Part shown: piece after piece, positions 32,309-41,844 of the stretch | Layout: every line of letters begins with the position of its first letter | Numbering within the stretch: the stretch's first letter is position 1 | From: Chitinophagaceae bacterium | Lineage (GTDB): Bacteria; Bacteroidota; Bacteroidia; Chitinophagales; Chitinophagaceae | Assembly (NCBI GenBank): GCA_014379965.1 | Contig: JACMKU010000169.1 | Location: 1 to 52,487 of the forward strand | Length of the DNA: 52,487 nucleotides | Direction of reading: 5' to 3' | Made by a program: the position numbers and the translations under genes | The notes under the pieces: generated by a model | Databases searched by the model: none | The model's input: the letters and a program-made list of their open reading frames with translations, nothing else | What the model was told of the DNA's origin: nothing

Positions 32309-33532
32309 ATGGAGAACCAATTGACCCGTACCAGCCAAAAGATAGGATTGTTGTTCACGCACTCTTCAATGGGTCTTGCCGAGATTGATAAGACAGGCCA
32401 CATCGTTAATCTCAATCCTAAGGGCACTTATCTCCTTAGACCAATTCTTATTTCCCTTTCGATCCAGGAAAATAATTTCCTTCAGGTCCTGAATTGTATA
32501 GCACCGGCTCTCAACAATCGGATAACTGAAACTGCAGAAGATGCTGGAGTTATCGCTTCGAATGAATCCTATGCCTTCAACATTTCCTTCTGTGGTGAGA
32601 CAATTGAAAGACATTTTGAATTTACAGTCATTAAAATGTGTGAGGACTGTATTCTGATCGAATTTTGTGATGTAACTCCTAAGCATCAAAATCAAGAAGC
32701 GATCCATCAACTTGCTAATGACAAAGCAGTGATCCAGGGAAAATGCGAAATCGCCACAAATATCCTGCATGATATCGGCAATGCGTTGGTAGGCTTTGGG
32801 TCATACATCAACAGGATAAAGCGATCGGTTGATCAGGGGCAATCGGCCAACATGCAAAAACTCTCCGATTTTTTGGCCACACAACGCGACTCTATAACCG
32901 CTGCGTTCGGAGAAGTCAAGTCCAACGCCCTTGTAAATATGTTGAGCAGTCTCACGGATACACAGAAAATAAACGAAGAGGAAATCCGAAAGGCGATCAC
33001 AGAGCAGATTAACATCATCACCCATATCCAGGAGATCATGACCATCCAGCGCCAATTTGCAAAGGGGCAGGAAAGTCCAGAAAAATTGCCGTTAAATATC
33101 AGGAGTATCATCAATGATTGCCTTTCCATGTTACTTGCTACTATCCAAAAAAGGGGGATCAAGGTCATTATAAGTACACCCGAGAAGCTACCGATCCTTC
33201 AAGGTGATCGCACCCGCCTAATGCAGGTTATTCTAAATATTATAAAAAACAGCATCGAATCGATCGACATTCTTGCAGAAGAAAAAACAATAACCATTAC
33301 TGCTACCATCAACCCAGGCCGCTTCGAGCTAAATATTTCAGACAACGGCCGTGGCTTCGATGCAGCTATTGGAAGCAAGCTATTCGAACGCGGATTCACC
33401 ACTAAAGTTTCAGGATCCGGGATCGGTCTCAGTAGCTGTCGTACAATTATTGAAAGTCACGGGGGAACAATCGCCATTTCAAGTGAAGGATTTGAAAAAG
33501 GCGCTCTAACCACAATCCAATTCAAAATCTAA
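32309..33532 (+). CDS. PAS histidine kinase with HDIGNA-type phosphoacceptor box
   Basis: A 407-aa cytosolic kinase. Residues about 10-125 look like a PAS domain (GLAEIDKTGHIVNLN). The phosphoacceptor helix is atypical: NILHDIGNALVGFGSYINRI (His154), not the classical SHELRTP, and resembles the HNVGN-type H-box seen in some other kinases. A long helical insert follows, with FGEVKSNALVNML and THIQEIMTIQRQF. HATPase_c is complete: IKNSIESID (Asn314), SDNGRGFD and GSGIGLSSCR. It is closely paralogous to the kinase at 35165-36703, and the two flank a receiver-kinase in one operon. Confidence 0.88.
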   Translation: MENQLTRTSQKIGLLFTHSSMGLAEIDKTGHIVNLNPKGTYLLRPILISLSIQENNFLQVLNCIAPALNNRITETAEDAGVIASNESYAFNISFCGETIERHFEFTVIKMCEDCILIEFCDVTPKHQNQEAIHQLANDKAVIQGKCEIATNILHDIGNALVGFGSYINRIKRSVDQGQSANMQKLSDFLATQRDSITAAFGEVKSNALVNMLSSLTDTQKINEEEIRKAITEQINIITHIQEIMTIQRQFAKGQESPEKLPLNIRSIINDCLSMLLATIQKRGIKVIISTPEKLPILQGDRTRLMQVILNIIKNSIESIDILAEEKTITITATINPGRFELNISDNGRGFDAAIGSKLFERGFTTKVSGSGIGLSSCRTIIESHGGTIAISSEGFEKGALTTIQFKI

Positions 33533-33555
33533 TTCTAATTCTAAATTCTTCACCT

Positions 33556-35139
33556 ATGAGAGAAGCCGCCAATACATCCGTCCTCGTCATCGACGATGAG
33601 GAAATGGTACGGGACAACATCGAAGAGATACTAATCCCGAGAAAGAATAGTGCAGAAAGCGAAAGCGTAGACCTCGCCGCTAGTATCTTATTCGACTCGC
33701 CGGAGAAACCCTTACTCACTCCGCGAGGCAGTAACATTCCGAACTTTACTGTACATAAAGCAGCCAATGGAATGGAAGGTCTCGAATTGGTGAAGAAATC
33801 AATAATAGACGGGAAACCCTATGCCGTGATATTCCTCGATATGCGAATGCCGGGATGGGATGGGATGGAAACTGCAGAACAGATCAGGAAATATGACAGC
33901 AAGGCCGAAATTATCTTCGTCACAGCATTTAGTGATCGGTCAATCGATGACATTATTGCTCGAGCCGGTCAAAATGTGGGTTATCATTGTAAACCCTACG
34001 CAGCAGAAGAAATTACGCAACTTGCAATCAAAGCGTCCTCCGACTATAACAAACTTCGCAACTTAGAGAAATTAATCGAAGCAATATCCTCTATAAGCCT
34101 GGACGAGATGCACCTTGCTTCACTGCTAAGAAACATACTCGATCAGCTTGCAACATATGTAGAGACTGACATGGCCCTGCTGGGCAAGTTGCACGGCGAT
34201 TATGTATACGAAAAGATATTCTCAATAGGTTCAATTGAAGATAAGATTAATCTCGAAGAGCTGGTTGCCCGCCTAAAGGCAGCTCCCCCCAGTACGGAGG
34301 AAGTGATTCAACTCGATGATATTGTTTTCGCACGTATGGACAACTATACCATATTTGCCGTTTTGAAAAAACAAGAAAAATTAAAAACCGAGAAACTTTA
34401 CCTGCTTAAGCTATTTGTGCTGAATGCGGCGAAGGCGATCCAAAATGCAGAGTTGCGGGAGAAGATCATGCAGAAAGAAAAACTTTCCGCAGTTGGAAAA
34501 GCCGTCAGCATGATGATGCACGATCTGCGTGCTCCAATCAAGAATATAACTGTACTTACGGGTATGATGCGTGCCGAACACGTAGACAGCGAGTGGCTAG
34601 ATATGATCGACGAATGTGGGGAACAGGCATCGGAGATTTTTGAAGACTTCCTCGACTTCATAAAGGAGACGCCAGTGCGTAAGTTGCCAATCAATGTGTT
34701 AAGCATAATCGACGAAGGAATTAAACTCGCCGAAGACAGAAACCGTGGCCGCGTATTAATTCACAAGAACATAGACAGCAATCTGGTCCTTGCCGGGGAT
34801 GAAAGTAAAATGAAGCGCACAATAATGAACCTGCTAAACAATGCGATAGATGCCTTAATCGACAACAAGGTCACAAATCCACGAATCGACATCACTGCTC
34901 ATAAAGAAGCTTCCAAAGACCATATGGTGATCACAATTCAGGATAATGGAGGCGGAGTCCCCCAGGAAATCATGAAAACTCTCTTTGACCCATTCGTAAC
35001 AAAGCACAAAAACAATGGAACAGGCCTGGGCCTTGCGATTGTGAACCAGTATGTAAAGGCTCATGGAGGTGAAATAAAAGCCGAGAATAACAATGGAGCA
35101 TTATTCACAATAACACTACCGGCAATCGCCGCGGCGTAA
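33556..35139 (+). CDS. Receiver-linker-histidine kinase with expanded receiver
   Basis: A 527-aa protein. The N-terminal receiver has VIDDEEM (11-17), Asp95 in FLDMRMPGWDG, VTAF and Lys146. It carries about 30 extra residues (roughly 28-62) between alpha-1 and beta-2. The middle region (about 175-300) may be a degenerate GAF-like domain. HisKA has MMMHDLRAPIKN (His322), N box LLNNAIDAL (Asn428), G1 QDNGGGVP and G2 GTGLGLAIVNQ. The domain order makes the receiver an input, probably phosphorylated by one of the flanking paralogous kinases (24 bp upstream, 25 bp downstream). No membrane segment. Confidence 0.92.
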   Translation: MREAANTSVLVIDDEEMVRDNIEEILIPRKNSAESESVDLAASILFDSPEKPLLTPRGSNIPNFTVHKAANGMEGLELVKKSIIDGKPYAVIFLDMRMPGWDGMETAEQIRKYDSKAEIIFVTAFSDRSIDDIIARAGQNVGYHCKPYAAEEITQLAIKASSDYNKLRNLEKLIEAISSISLDEMHLASLLRNILDQLATYVETDMALLGKLHGDYVYEKIFSIGSIEDKINLEELVARLKAAPPSTEEVIQLDDIVFARMDNYTIFAVLKKQEKLKTEKLYLLKLFVLNAAKAIQNAELREKIMQKEKLSAVGKAVSMMMHDLRAPIKNITVLTGMMRAEHVDSEWLDMIDECGEQASEIFEDFLDFIKETPVRKLPINVLSIIDEGIKLAEDRNRGRVLIHKNIDSNLVLAGDESKMKRTIMNLLNNAIDALIDNKVTNPRIDITAHKEASKDHMVITIQDNGGGVPQEIMKTLFDPFVTKHKNNGTGLGLAIVNQYVKAHGGEIKAENNNGALFTITLPAIAAA

Positions 35140-35164
35140 CAACTGATTGTCCATAAGCCCAAAA

Positions 35165-36703
35165 ATGAAAACGCCTTTACCAAGCCACGACAAACGCCGT
35201 CAGCTAGACAACAGAGCTTCCGTGCAGGATGCGAAGAAACGCGCAGATAGGATAATTAACTATGTTTTAGGGGCATATTTTATCATGGGTCTCCTATTTT
35301 CCTCGATTCACGAAACCCAACAAATTGCTATCGTTTTAGGCGGTGTGTGTATGCTCCTTTACTACGCATACAAAATCAAAATGCCTGACTCGGATTTATA
35401 TCAATATGCCCTTGGAGGCATTCTTGGTGTGTTTACTGCACAATTTATCTATCAGATGCATGGTCTTCCAGTAATGCACTTGTTCCTCTTCATCGGAAGT
35501 GCGACACTCATTATTTATCACAATTGGAAACTTCAGATTCCGATGGTGTTGATGTTTATGCTGAGTCACGGTATACTGACATCGTTCCAATCCGGAATAC
35601 CTGATAGCACTCCCATTACCAGCCTCAGCTACCTGGATTTTAAATCGTTGGTACCTTATTTCTTACCCGGGATAGTAATATTCGTCATTTCCGGGCTGTG
35701 GGCGTATCAACTCAAGAAATCGAGCGAGTACCAGTTGCATCAGTCAGTGACAATAGAAACACTTGAACAACAAGCCGCGGATGCAATCGTTGCACAGGAA
35801 CAGCAGCATGAACGACAGGTGACTGCAGTGGACAAGGCTGTGGCACAGGGGAAGTTTGAGATTGCATCGGACGTCATGCACGATATTGGGAACGCGGTCG
35901 TGGGCTTTGGATCCTACCTCACTCGTATTCGTCGACTTCAAAATGAAGATAGTCCGGATAACCTGAAGAACCTGGCCAATTTCTTTGAAAAGCAAAAGGA
36001 TGGCATTGCCACCGTTTTCGGTGAACCCAAGGCCAACGCTCTTATTAAAATGCTACACGGGATATCTGTTACTCAACGAAACGCACAGATGGAAATTGCC
36101 AAATCTATAACAGAGCAAATGAATATCATTACGCATATCCAGGAGATACTTAGCATACAAAGGCAATATATAGCAGGCCATGAATCGAAAGAGAGAAATC
36201 CAGTCAACCTCCGAAATATTATAAACGATAGCCTGGCGATGGTCTTTTCATCGATCGATAAGTTAGGGATCGCTGTCACTCTTAATGTGCCAAATGATCT
36301 TCCCATTATTAGGGGAGATCGCACCAAGCTAATGCACGCATTCCTTCATTTGCTCAAGAATAGTATCGATGCGATGGATTCGCCATCAAAGGAAAATCTT
36401 ATTTCTATTAGCGCAAGGGCGCATGGCGATTATATCATTGTAGAAATTAAAGACAGTGGTAAAGGTTTCGATAGGGAGACGGCCGCAAATCTATTCAATC
36501 GCGGGTTCTCAACGAGTAAGCATAACAGCGGAATGGGGCTGTACAATTGTCGCTCCGTCGTTGAAAGCCATGATGGCACTATTGAACTTACAAGCGAGGG
36601 TCAGGGAAAAGGGTCTAAAGCGACACTTAACTTCAAATACGAAACTCTCGCGCCGATGGCAAGTGAGGTCGTTATTCATAAGCAACAAAATACGGCGGCA
36701 TGA
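35165..36703 (+). CDS. Six-TM membrane histidine kinase with HDIGNA-type phosphoacceptor box
   Basis: About 512 aa from the ATG at 35165; a TTG six codons upstream is disfavoured. Six hydrophobic helices cover roughly residues 30-183. A Gln-rich coiled coil (about 195-230) follows. The H-box is DVMHDIGNAVVGFGSYLTRI (His239), then FGEPKANALIKML and THIQEILSIQRQ, almost the same as the kinase at 32309. HATPase_c has LKNSIDAMD, KDSGKGFD and SGMGLYNCRS. Its TGA overlaps the next ATG as ATGA. The sensing membrane domain replaces the PAS of its paralogue. Confidence 0.9.
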   Translation: MKTPLPSHDKRRQLDNRASVQDAKKRADRIINYVLGAYFIMGLLFSSIHETQQIAIVLGGVCMLLYYAYKIKMPDSDLYQYALGGILGVFTAQFIYQMHGLPVMHLFLFIGSATLIIYHNWKLQIPMVLMFMLSHGILTSFQSGIPDSTPITSLSYLDFKSLVPYFLPGIVIFVISGLWAYQLKKSSEYQLHQSVTIETLEQQAADAIVAQEQQHERQVTAVDKAVAQGKFEIASDVMHDIGNAVVGFGSYLTRIRRLQNEDSPDNLKNLANFFEKQKDGIATVFGEPKANALIKMLHGISVTQRNAQMEIAKSITEQMNIITHIQEILSIQRQYIAGHESKERNPVNLRNIINDSLAMVFSSIDKLGIAVTLNVPNDLPIIRGDRTKLMHAFLHLLKNSIDAMDSPSKENLISISARAHGDYIIVEIKDSGKGFDRETAANLFNRGFSTSKHNSGMGLYNCRSVVESHDGTIELTSEGQGKGSKATLNFKYETLAPMASEVVIHKQQNTAA

Positions 36704-37356
36704 GAATGCGGAAAATGGGGATCACCATATTTGCATTCGCCATCCAGTTAACTATAAACGCCCAATGGTCGGGGCAAATAGAAGCATATAAGTATACTAA
36801 TTTTGGAGAAAGCGGCTCCTTTCAGCCACTGGCGCATATTGCTTCTCCTGGCAACTGGTATGGCGAAATTCGTTACAACTACGAAGATGCGAAAACACTC
36901 TCGCTGTACATTGGAAAAACGTTCTCGGGTGGACGAAAGCTGGAATACTCCTTCACCCCAATGACAGGCTATTCTACCGGCAGATTCACTGGGCTATCAA
37001 TAGGAATTAATGCCGATGTCGAGTGGAAAAATCTTTATTTATCCGCGCAATCACAGTACAGTCGTTCAAGGTTAGGCAAAGAAACTAGTTTTACATTCAG
37101 TTGGTCAGAAGTGGGGATCAATCTTAGTGACCATCTATTTGGCGGGGTTAGCCTTCAATATACCCGGCTCCTCCACGAGACAACATTCGAGCCCGGCGTT
37201 GTAGCTGGCATTTCGATTCGTGGGTTCGAACTACCTATCTATGTGTTTAAACCCTTCAGTCCCGAGAGATATTTCGTGTTGGGGATAAGTTATGAATTCT
37301 CTATCGGAAGAAAAACTAAGGCTTTATCCTTAGCTAAAACGCCAGAGATGCCCTAA
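36700..37356 (+). CDS. Small outer-membrane beta-barrel-like protein
   Basis: A 218-aa exported protein with a signal peptide ending near LTINAQ (residue 22). The remainder alternates polar and aromatic residues in beta-hairpin fashion (WYGEIRYNYED, LSLYIGKTF, FTFSWSEVGINLSD, YFVLGISYEF), consistent with an 8-10 stranded barrel. It shares a 4-bp ATGA overlap with the kinase upstream, an unusually tight link between a sensor kinase and an outer-membrane protein. Function unknown. Confidence 0.8.
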   Translation: MRMRKMGITIFAFAIQLTINAQWSGQIEAYKYTNFGESGSFQPLAHIASPGNWYGEIRYNYEDAKTLSLYIGKTFSGGRKLEYSFTPMTGYSTGRFTGLSIGINADVEWKNLYLSAQSQYSRSRLGKETSFTFSWSEVGINLSDHLFGGVSLQYTRLLHETTFEPGVVAGISIRGFELPIYVFKPFSPERYFVLGISYEFSIGRKTKALSLAKTPEMP

Positions 37357-37439
37357 TCATCTAGAAATGATCACATCGACTTCATAATCATTGCCTTTTG
37401 CACTTACTTGTATCTTAATTCAATATTCAAATCCATCCG

Positions 37440-39215
37440 ATGAAATCCCAAATAATCATCGCCATGCTATTGCTGGCAATGCAAGCCCACTCACAGGTCA
37501 AAATAGGAGATAATCCAGGCTCCATTAATGTCAACGCATTACTAGAACTTGAAAGTACCAACAAAGGCTTTCTTCCTCCGAGGGTCTCATTAAACGATGC
37601 TAGTCTCGTAGCTCCACTAACGGGTGTCGTTCCTACCGGCATGCTTGTTTTTAGCAGCGCCGGAACGCTTGCAGATGGATACTATTACTGGAATGGCAGT
37701 TCATGGCAACAACTATCGGTACCCGGGAGCATGGTCACCAAGAGTGCTTCGACTACGTTAACTAAAACGGAGACCTTCGTGCTAGCAACAAATGATATTA
37801 CCATCACGCTACCAGTAATAACTCTCTCCGACAAAGGTTTGCAAATAACGATTAAAAATGTCGGAGCCCATACCGATCTCATCAAGATCGCAGGAAATAG
37901 CGGGGAAATGATTGACGGTTTGGATAGCATGACTTTAACGCGGCATTGCAGCCAGACATTCGTCGCAAGCGCTATGGGTTGGGTAGTGAAAGATCGGCGC
38001 TTAGGTGCACAAAATTTGATGGACGTGAACTCAAAAAGCAGCTGGACCACTTTACAGGAAGCAATAGAGTACCTCGAACTCCATATGGATGCCCCGACTG
38101 TAATTCGCCTGGGTGAAGAAAGCTATGATATAGATGCTACCCTGGTTATCGATCTACCATTTCCGCTTACCTTACAGGGACTGTCATACGGCTCAACAAC
38201 GATAGGAGCGAGCGCCGGGCTCGCGAACAAGCCCATGTTCAGGTGCATCTCCGACTGCTACTTTAAAATGCTTCAATTTGACGCAACTACCCTCCCCTCA
38301 TATGGAACTCTACCAGGAGAAGATGCAATCCGCTTTGTAGGCAATGACACTTATAACGAAATCAAAGACTGCACATTCGACAGTTTCTATAACACAATTC
38401 TGGACTCGACGAATGCGGAAATCTGGGTGTTTGAAACCGATATTTCAAACGCGAAAAACAACGGCATCCTAATACATAGCGCAGAAGATAGCGTCATTGT
38501 AAAGGTTGCTGAAACGGATTTTATCGATTGTAAAAGAGGAATCAATATGTCAAAGGGTAGCAGCGCAACGGTTCAATTAGCCTCGGGTGGGTATTATAAT
38601 CTTAACGCCACGGACACGGCAATAGTTTACAGGCCTAACACATTCGTGTCATTCATAAACATCTCGCTTACGGGGAACTCGTGGAATCACGCAGGCAGCT
38701 TCATAGAAGGCTTTGACTTTTCACGGATCGATGGACGGGATAAAAACGCCAAGCTTGAAAGTAATGCGGGCATCGGTGACAAAAAACCGTACTGCTTTAT
38801 AAATGTATTAAATAGTTCGACAAACAAAACCCTCACTACCGCGAATATCTGGTACAAGGCTGACTGGGGAGGTAATACGGATTCGACTACCTGCAAATGG
38901 GCAATATCGAGAAATAGGATCACCTACCAGCCAGATAACCGAAGAAACGGATTGTTCACAATTGCAGGTAATTTATCCGTAAGCAACAATAATACTAACA
39001 TATCGATTGGAATTGTGCGGAATGGCAACAGTGCTACACGATTTGGGGAAACAACGTTGAGGACGACTACGGCAAACCAGCCGTACCAATTTTCTTTCGT
39101 TGTTTACCTGGACAATATCGGCCCAGGGGATTATTTCGAGATTTATTACTCATCCGTTAATGGAGGCGACGTAGTGAAAATACAGGATATCCAGTGGCTC
39201 GTAAATACTCAATAA
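37440..39215 (+). CDS. Secreted beta-helix-like surface protein
   Basis: A 591-aa protein with signal peptide MKSQIIIAMLLLAMQAHSQ. Residues about 20-80 match an N-terminal module common in Bacteroidota surface proteins (LLELESTNKGFLPPRVSL, then YYYWNGSSWQQL). Residues about 190-420 have repeated short strands and a pectate-lyase-like pattern (TLQEAIEYLE, IKDCTFDSFYNT, VWVFETDI-type rungs), suggesting a right-handed parallel beta-helix. A C-terminal beta-sandwich-like region ends FEIYYSSVNGGD. It has no visible T9SS tail of its own. It lies 83 bp after the small barrel and 19 bp before the next secreted protein. Confidence 0.8.
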   Translation: MKSQIIIAMLLLAMQAHSQVKIGDNPGSINVNALLELESTNKGFLPPRVSLNDASLVAPLTGVVPTGMLVFSSAGTLADGYYYWNGSSWQQLSVPGSMVTKSASTTLTKTETFVLATNDITITLPVITLSDKGLQITIKNVGAHTDLIKIAGNSGEMIDGLDSMTLTRHCSQTFVASAMGWVVKDRRLGAQNLMDVNSKSSWTTLQEAIEYLELHMDAPTVIRLGEESYDIDATLVIDLPFPLTLQGLSYGSTTIGASAGLANKPMFRCISDCYFKMLQFDATTLPSYGTLPGEDAIRFVGNDTYNEIKDCTFDSFYNTILDSTNAEIWVFETDISNAKNNGILIHSAEDSVIVKVAETDFIDCKRGINMSKGSSATVQLASGGYYNLNATDTAIVYRPNTFVSFINISLTGNSWNHAGSFIEGFDFSRIDGRDKNAKLESNAGIGDKKPYCFINVLNSSTNKTLTTANIWYKADWGGNTDSTTCKWAISRNRITYQPDNRRNGLFTIAGNLSVSNNNTNISIGIVRNGNSATRFGETTLRTTTANQPYQFSFVVYLDNIGPGDYFEIYYSSVNGGDVVKIQDIQWLVNTQ

Positions 39216-39234
39216 TCCACCCCCCAACCTTTCT

Positions 39235-40647
39235 ATGAGAACCCTCCTATTTCTCCTTTCAATGACTATTGCCACTCTTATCAGCGCACAAGAGGACGTT
39301 TCTAACTTTGGAAATTTGCAAGTTCATTCGGGAGCATCAATGTCAGTATTTGGCGCGGTCACCAACACAAGCACTGGTGTATTGTTAAATCAAGGGGGGA
39401 TATTCATAAGGGGAAACGTATCGAACAGCCAGGCATCCATGGCTGCCGGCTCCGGAACGTTATATCTAAATGGTTCACTCAGTCAGACTATCAGTGGCAC
39501 CGAGGCATTCAATACCTTTCATCTTCAGACAAACAATGCTGCAGGCATACTCCTGAACAATAATATCAGTGTAAGCGGCACTCACAACTTTACCGCAGGC
39601 ATGATCACTACTTCCATCACCCCAAATTATCTCGTGTACGAGTCGGGCTCAAATTATACAGGCGACAATGACTCGAGACACGTTAATGGCTGGGTGAAAA
39701 AAAGAGGAACTACAAACTTTGTATTCCCTGTCGGCAACGGATCTGTCGAACGAACCATTGCGATTGGAAGCCTTTCAGCGAATAGTGAATTCAATGTACG
39801 CTATCTTCCATTTACCCCCTTTATCAACCAATTGCAGGTACCCATCAGGAATGTCGACGAATTTGAATACTGGGCAATTAATAGGGTCTCAGGTGGCACA
39901 GCCGCAATAACAATGAACTGGGATTTCAACAAAATATACTTCCCGAACTGGATCGTTCCAGACATTCGCGTGGCTGGGTATAATGGAAGTTTGTGGGTAA
40001 ACAATGGCGGAACCGCAAGCGGGACTGCAAGCACCACCGGTACTATTACATCAGCTAGTACTTCTACATTCAACCTTTTTACTTTTGGCACCACGTCATA
40101 CGTCGTACCGCTAACACTGATCGGTGTTAACGCATACAGGCAAAATGATCACACACTTGTCACATGGACGACCGCGGATGAATACAATATGAATCGCTTC
40201 GTAGCAGAAAGAAGCGACGACAACACACGCTTCTATCCCATTGCCGAAGTCGCAGCACGCAATACTCGTAATCTTGAGAATTATCAGTGTCGTGATTATA
40301 AGCCGATAGATGGAATTGCCTACTACCGGATCCGCTGTATTGATAATACTGGGAATGAAAAGTTGTCTCGAGTAATTGCTGTTACGGACGGGCGTGCCGC
40401 TCAACTCGCTCTCTTAACAAACCCTGTAAAGGATAGAATCGTCCTTGTAGCCTCTCACGAACTTGCCGGCTTGTTTGAATATAGGCTGAGCACAACACAC
40501 GGGCAGCTTTTGAAACAAGGCAAACTTAGCATACAGGTCAACGGACCATATGAATTGACGCTAGATCAGACAGTGAAACCCGGAACCTACTTCTTGCATG
40601 TTTACAATAGTAAAAGCAGTTTCACCTTCAAGATATTGAAAGAGTAA
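39235..40647 (+). CDS. Secreted protein with type IX-like C-terminal sorting module
   Basis: A 470-aa protein with signal peptide MRTLLFLLSMTIATLISAQ. The body is rich in Ser, Thr, Asn and Gly and beta in character, with a short Gly-Thr-Ala-Ser-rich stretch near 255-275. From about residue 285 a TWTTADEYNMNRFVAERSDD segment and YYRIRCIDNTGNEKLS match the fibronectin-like domain that commonly precedes T9SS tails. The last about 80 residues (NPVKDRIVL to PGTYFLHVYN and a Lys-containing end) fit a type A sorting domain. Probably surface-anchored, and may present or accompany the beta-helix protein upstream. It converges on the FKBP gene. Confidence 0.83.
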   Translation: MRTLLFLLSMTIATLISAQEDVSNFGNLQVHSGASMSVFGAVTNTSTGVLLNQGGIFIRGNVSNSQASMAAGSGTLYLNGSLSQTISGTEAFNTFHLQTNNAAGILLNNNISVSGTHNFTAGMITTSITPNYLVYESGSNYTGDNDSRHVNGWVKKRGTTNFVFPVGNGSVERTIAIGSLSANSEFNVRYLPFTPFINQLQVPIRNVDEFEYWAINRVSGGTAAITMNWDFNKIYFPNWIVPDIRVAGYNGSLWVNNGGTASGTASTTGTITSASTSTFNLFTFGTTSYVVPLTLIGVNAYRQNDHTLVTWTTADEYNMNRFVAERSDDNTRFYPIAEVAARNTRNLENYQCRDYKPIDGIAYYRIRCIDNTGNEKLSRVIAVTDGRAAQLALLTNPVKDRIVLVASHELAGLFEYRLSTTHGQLLKQGKLSIQVNGPYELTLDQTVKPGTYFLHVYNSKSSFTFKILKE

Positions 40648-40684
40648 ATACAACGATCAACCTGGTATGGAGATGGATTAGTTT

Positions 40685-41359
40685 CTATTTAACAATTTCC
40701 AATAGCTCCACGTCGAAGATAAGGGCGGACCCTCCGGGAATCTTAGGCCCTGATTGCCTGTCGCCATATGCAAGCCCGGAAGGTATATATAATCTCCATT
40801 TTGCGCCGGGAGTCATTAGTTGCAATGCCTCCACCCATCCGCGAATGACCTGGGTTACTCCAAAAACGGCTGGAGTACCTCTTTCAACTGAACTATCAAA
40901 CACAGTCCCGTCGATTAGGGTGCCGTGATAATGTACTTTAACTCTGTCGCTTGCCTCCGGTCGCACTGTATCCTTTCCCTGCCTGATTACCTGGTATTGA
41001 AGACCGCTTGGAAGCGTTACGATACCGGCCTTCTTTGAGTTAGCTGCGAGAAACTTCTCCCCCACCAGCTTGGTTTCACCCAGCTTCTCATTTTTACTCT
41101 TCTCAATATACCCCGAGATCAATTGGTTCATCTGTTGCTCAGTCAATAGCGTTTTTCCGGTTGCGATGGCGTCGCTTGCACCACGGGCGAGGACGTTTGT
41201 ATTTACCTTCTTCACCCCTTGCTGGTTGCAATAGTTGCCCAGGCTCATCCCCATCGCATAGCTAAATGAATCTAACGACGTCTTCAGCACTGGTGTATTA
41301 TTTTGGGCAAATAACGTAATCGAACAGATTAGTAACATACAAAGGATAGCGTATTTCAT
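40685..41359 (-). CDS. FKBP-type peptidyl-prolyl cis-trans isomerase
   Basis: A 224-aa periplasmic isomerase of FkpA/Mip type. A signal peptide (to about LFAQ, residue 19) is followed by a helical dimerisation domain (about 25-110) with SYAMGMSLG. The FKBP domain (about 120-224) has VKVHYHGTLIDGTVFDSS, FGVTQVIRGW, WRLYIPSGLAYGDR and LIFDVELL. It catalyses proline isomerisation of exported proteins. It is a single gene with 116 bp to the receiver upstream. Confidence 0.96.
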   Translation of the reverse strand: MKYAILCMLLICSITLFAQNNTPVLKTSLDSFSYAMGMSLGNYCNQQGVKKVNTNVLARGASDAIATGKTLLTEQQMNQLISGYIEKSKNEKLGETKLVGEKFLAANSKKAGIVTLPSGLQYQVIRQGKDTVRPEASDRVKVHYHGTLIDGTVFDSSVERGTPAVFGVTQVIRGWVEALQLMTPGAKWRLYIPSGLAYGDRQSGPKIPGGSALIFDVELLEIVK

Positions 41360-41475
41360 CTTTAGTTTTTTTGATTGTCAATCGTGGACGCCGCGCAAAT
41401 TAGAAAATAACTTCCGTACTGACGGCATATCGGGCCAGGTAGTTGCTCTACTAAATAATGGGCAGGCGCAAGCGG

Positions 41476-41835
41476 CTAGGAGCGCATATTTTTTTTGATT
41501 TTCCTTAACAGCTCATCGAGTTCAAATGGCTTAGCAAGGAAATCGTCTGCCCCGGAATCGATCGCGGATTGCTCAATGTCCTTGCTGGCAGAAATCATAA
41601 CAACTGGCATATTTCGGGTCTCCTCTCTCCGTTTCAACTCCTTGCAAATATCTCTTCCATCAACGCCCGACATCCAGATATCGAGGAGCAGTAAATCGGG
41701 CAGATCGTGTTTAAGATCTAAGACAGATGCGCCATTTAACGTAGCAATTACTTTATAACCTTCAAACTCCAATAAGATGGAAATGAAATCGACAATTCCA
41801 GCATCATCATCAGCGATCATAATTTTCTTGGTCAT
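41476..41835 (-). CDS. Single-domain response regulator
   Basis: A 119-aa receiver without output domain. It has IADDDAG (7-13), phosphoacceptor Asp52 in LLLDIWMSG (Ser instead of the usual Pro), VMISAS and Lys102 in LAKPF. It lies 9 bp downstream of the multi-PAS kinase and is surely its partner. The absence of an output domain implies protein-protein action or a relay. Confidence 0.94.
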   Translation of the reverse strand: MTKKIMIADDDAGIVDFISILLEFEGYKVIATLNGASVLDLKHDLPDLLLLDIWMSGVDGRDICKELKRREETRNMPVVMISASKDIEQSAIDSGADDFLAKPFELDELLRKIKKNMRS

Positions 41836-41844
41836 AAAGATGAT

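Noticed and set aside
32180..32362. Minus-strand 60-aa frame at the divergent promoter region
   Set aside because: It overlaps the start of the PAS kinase and has no coding character.
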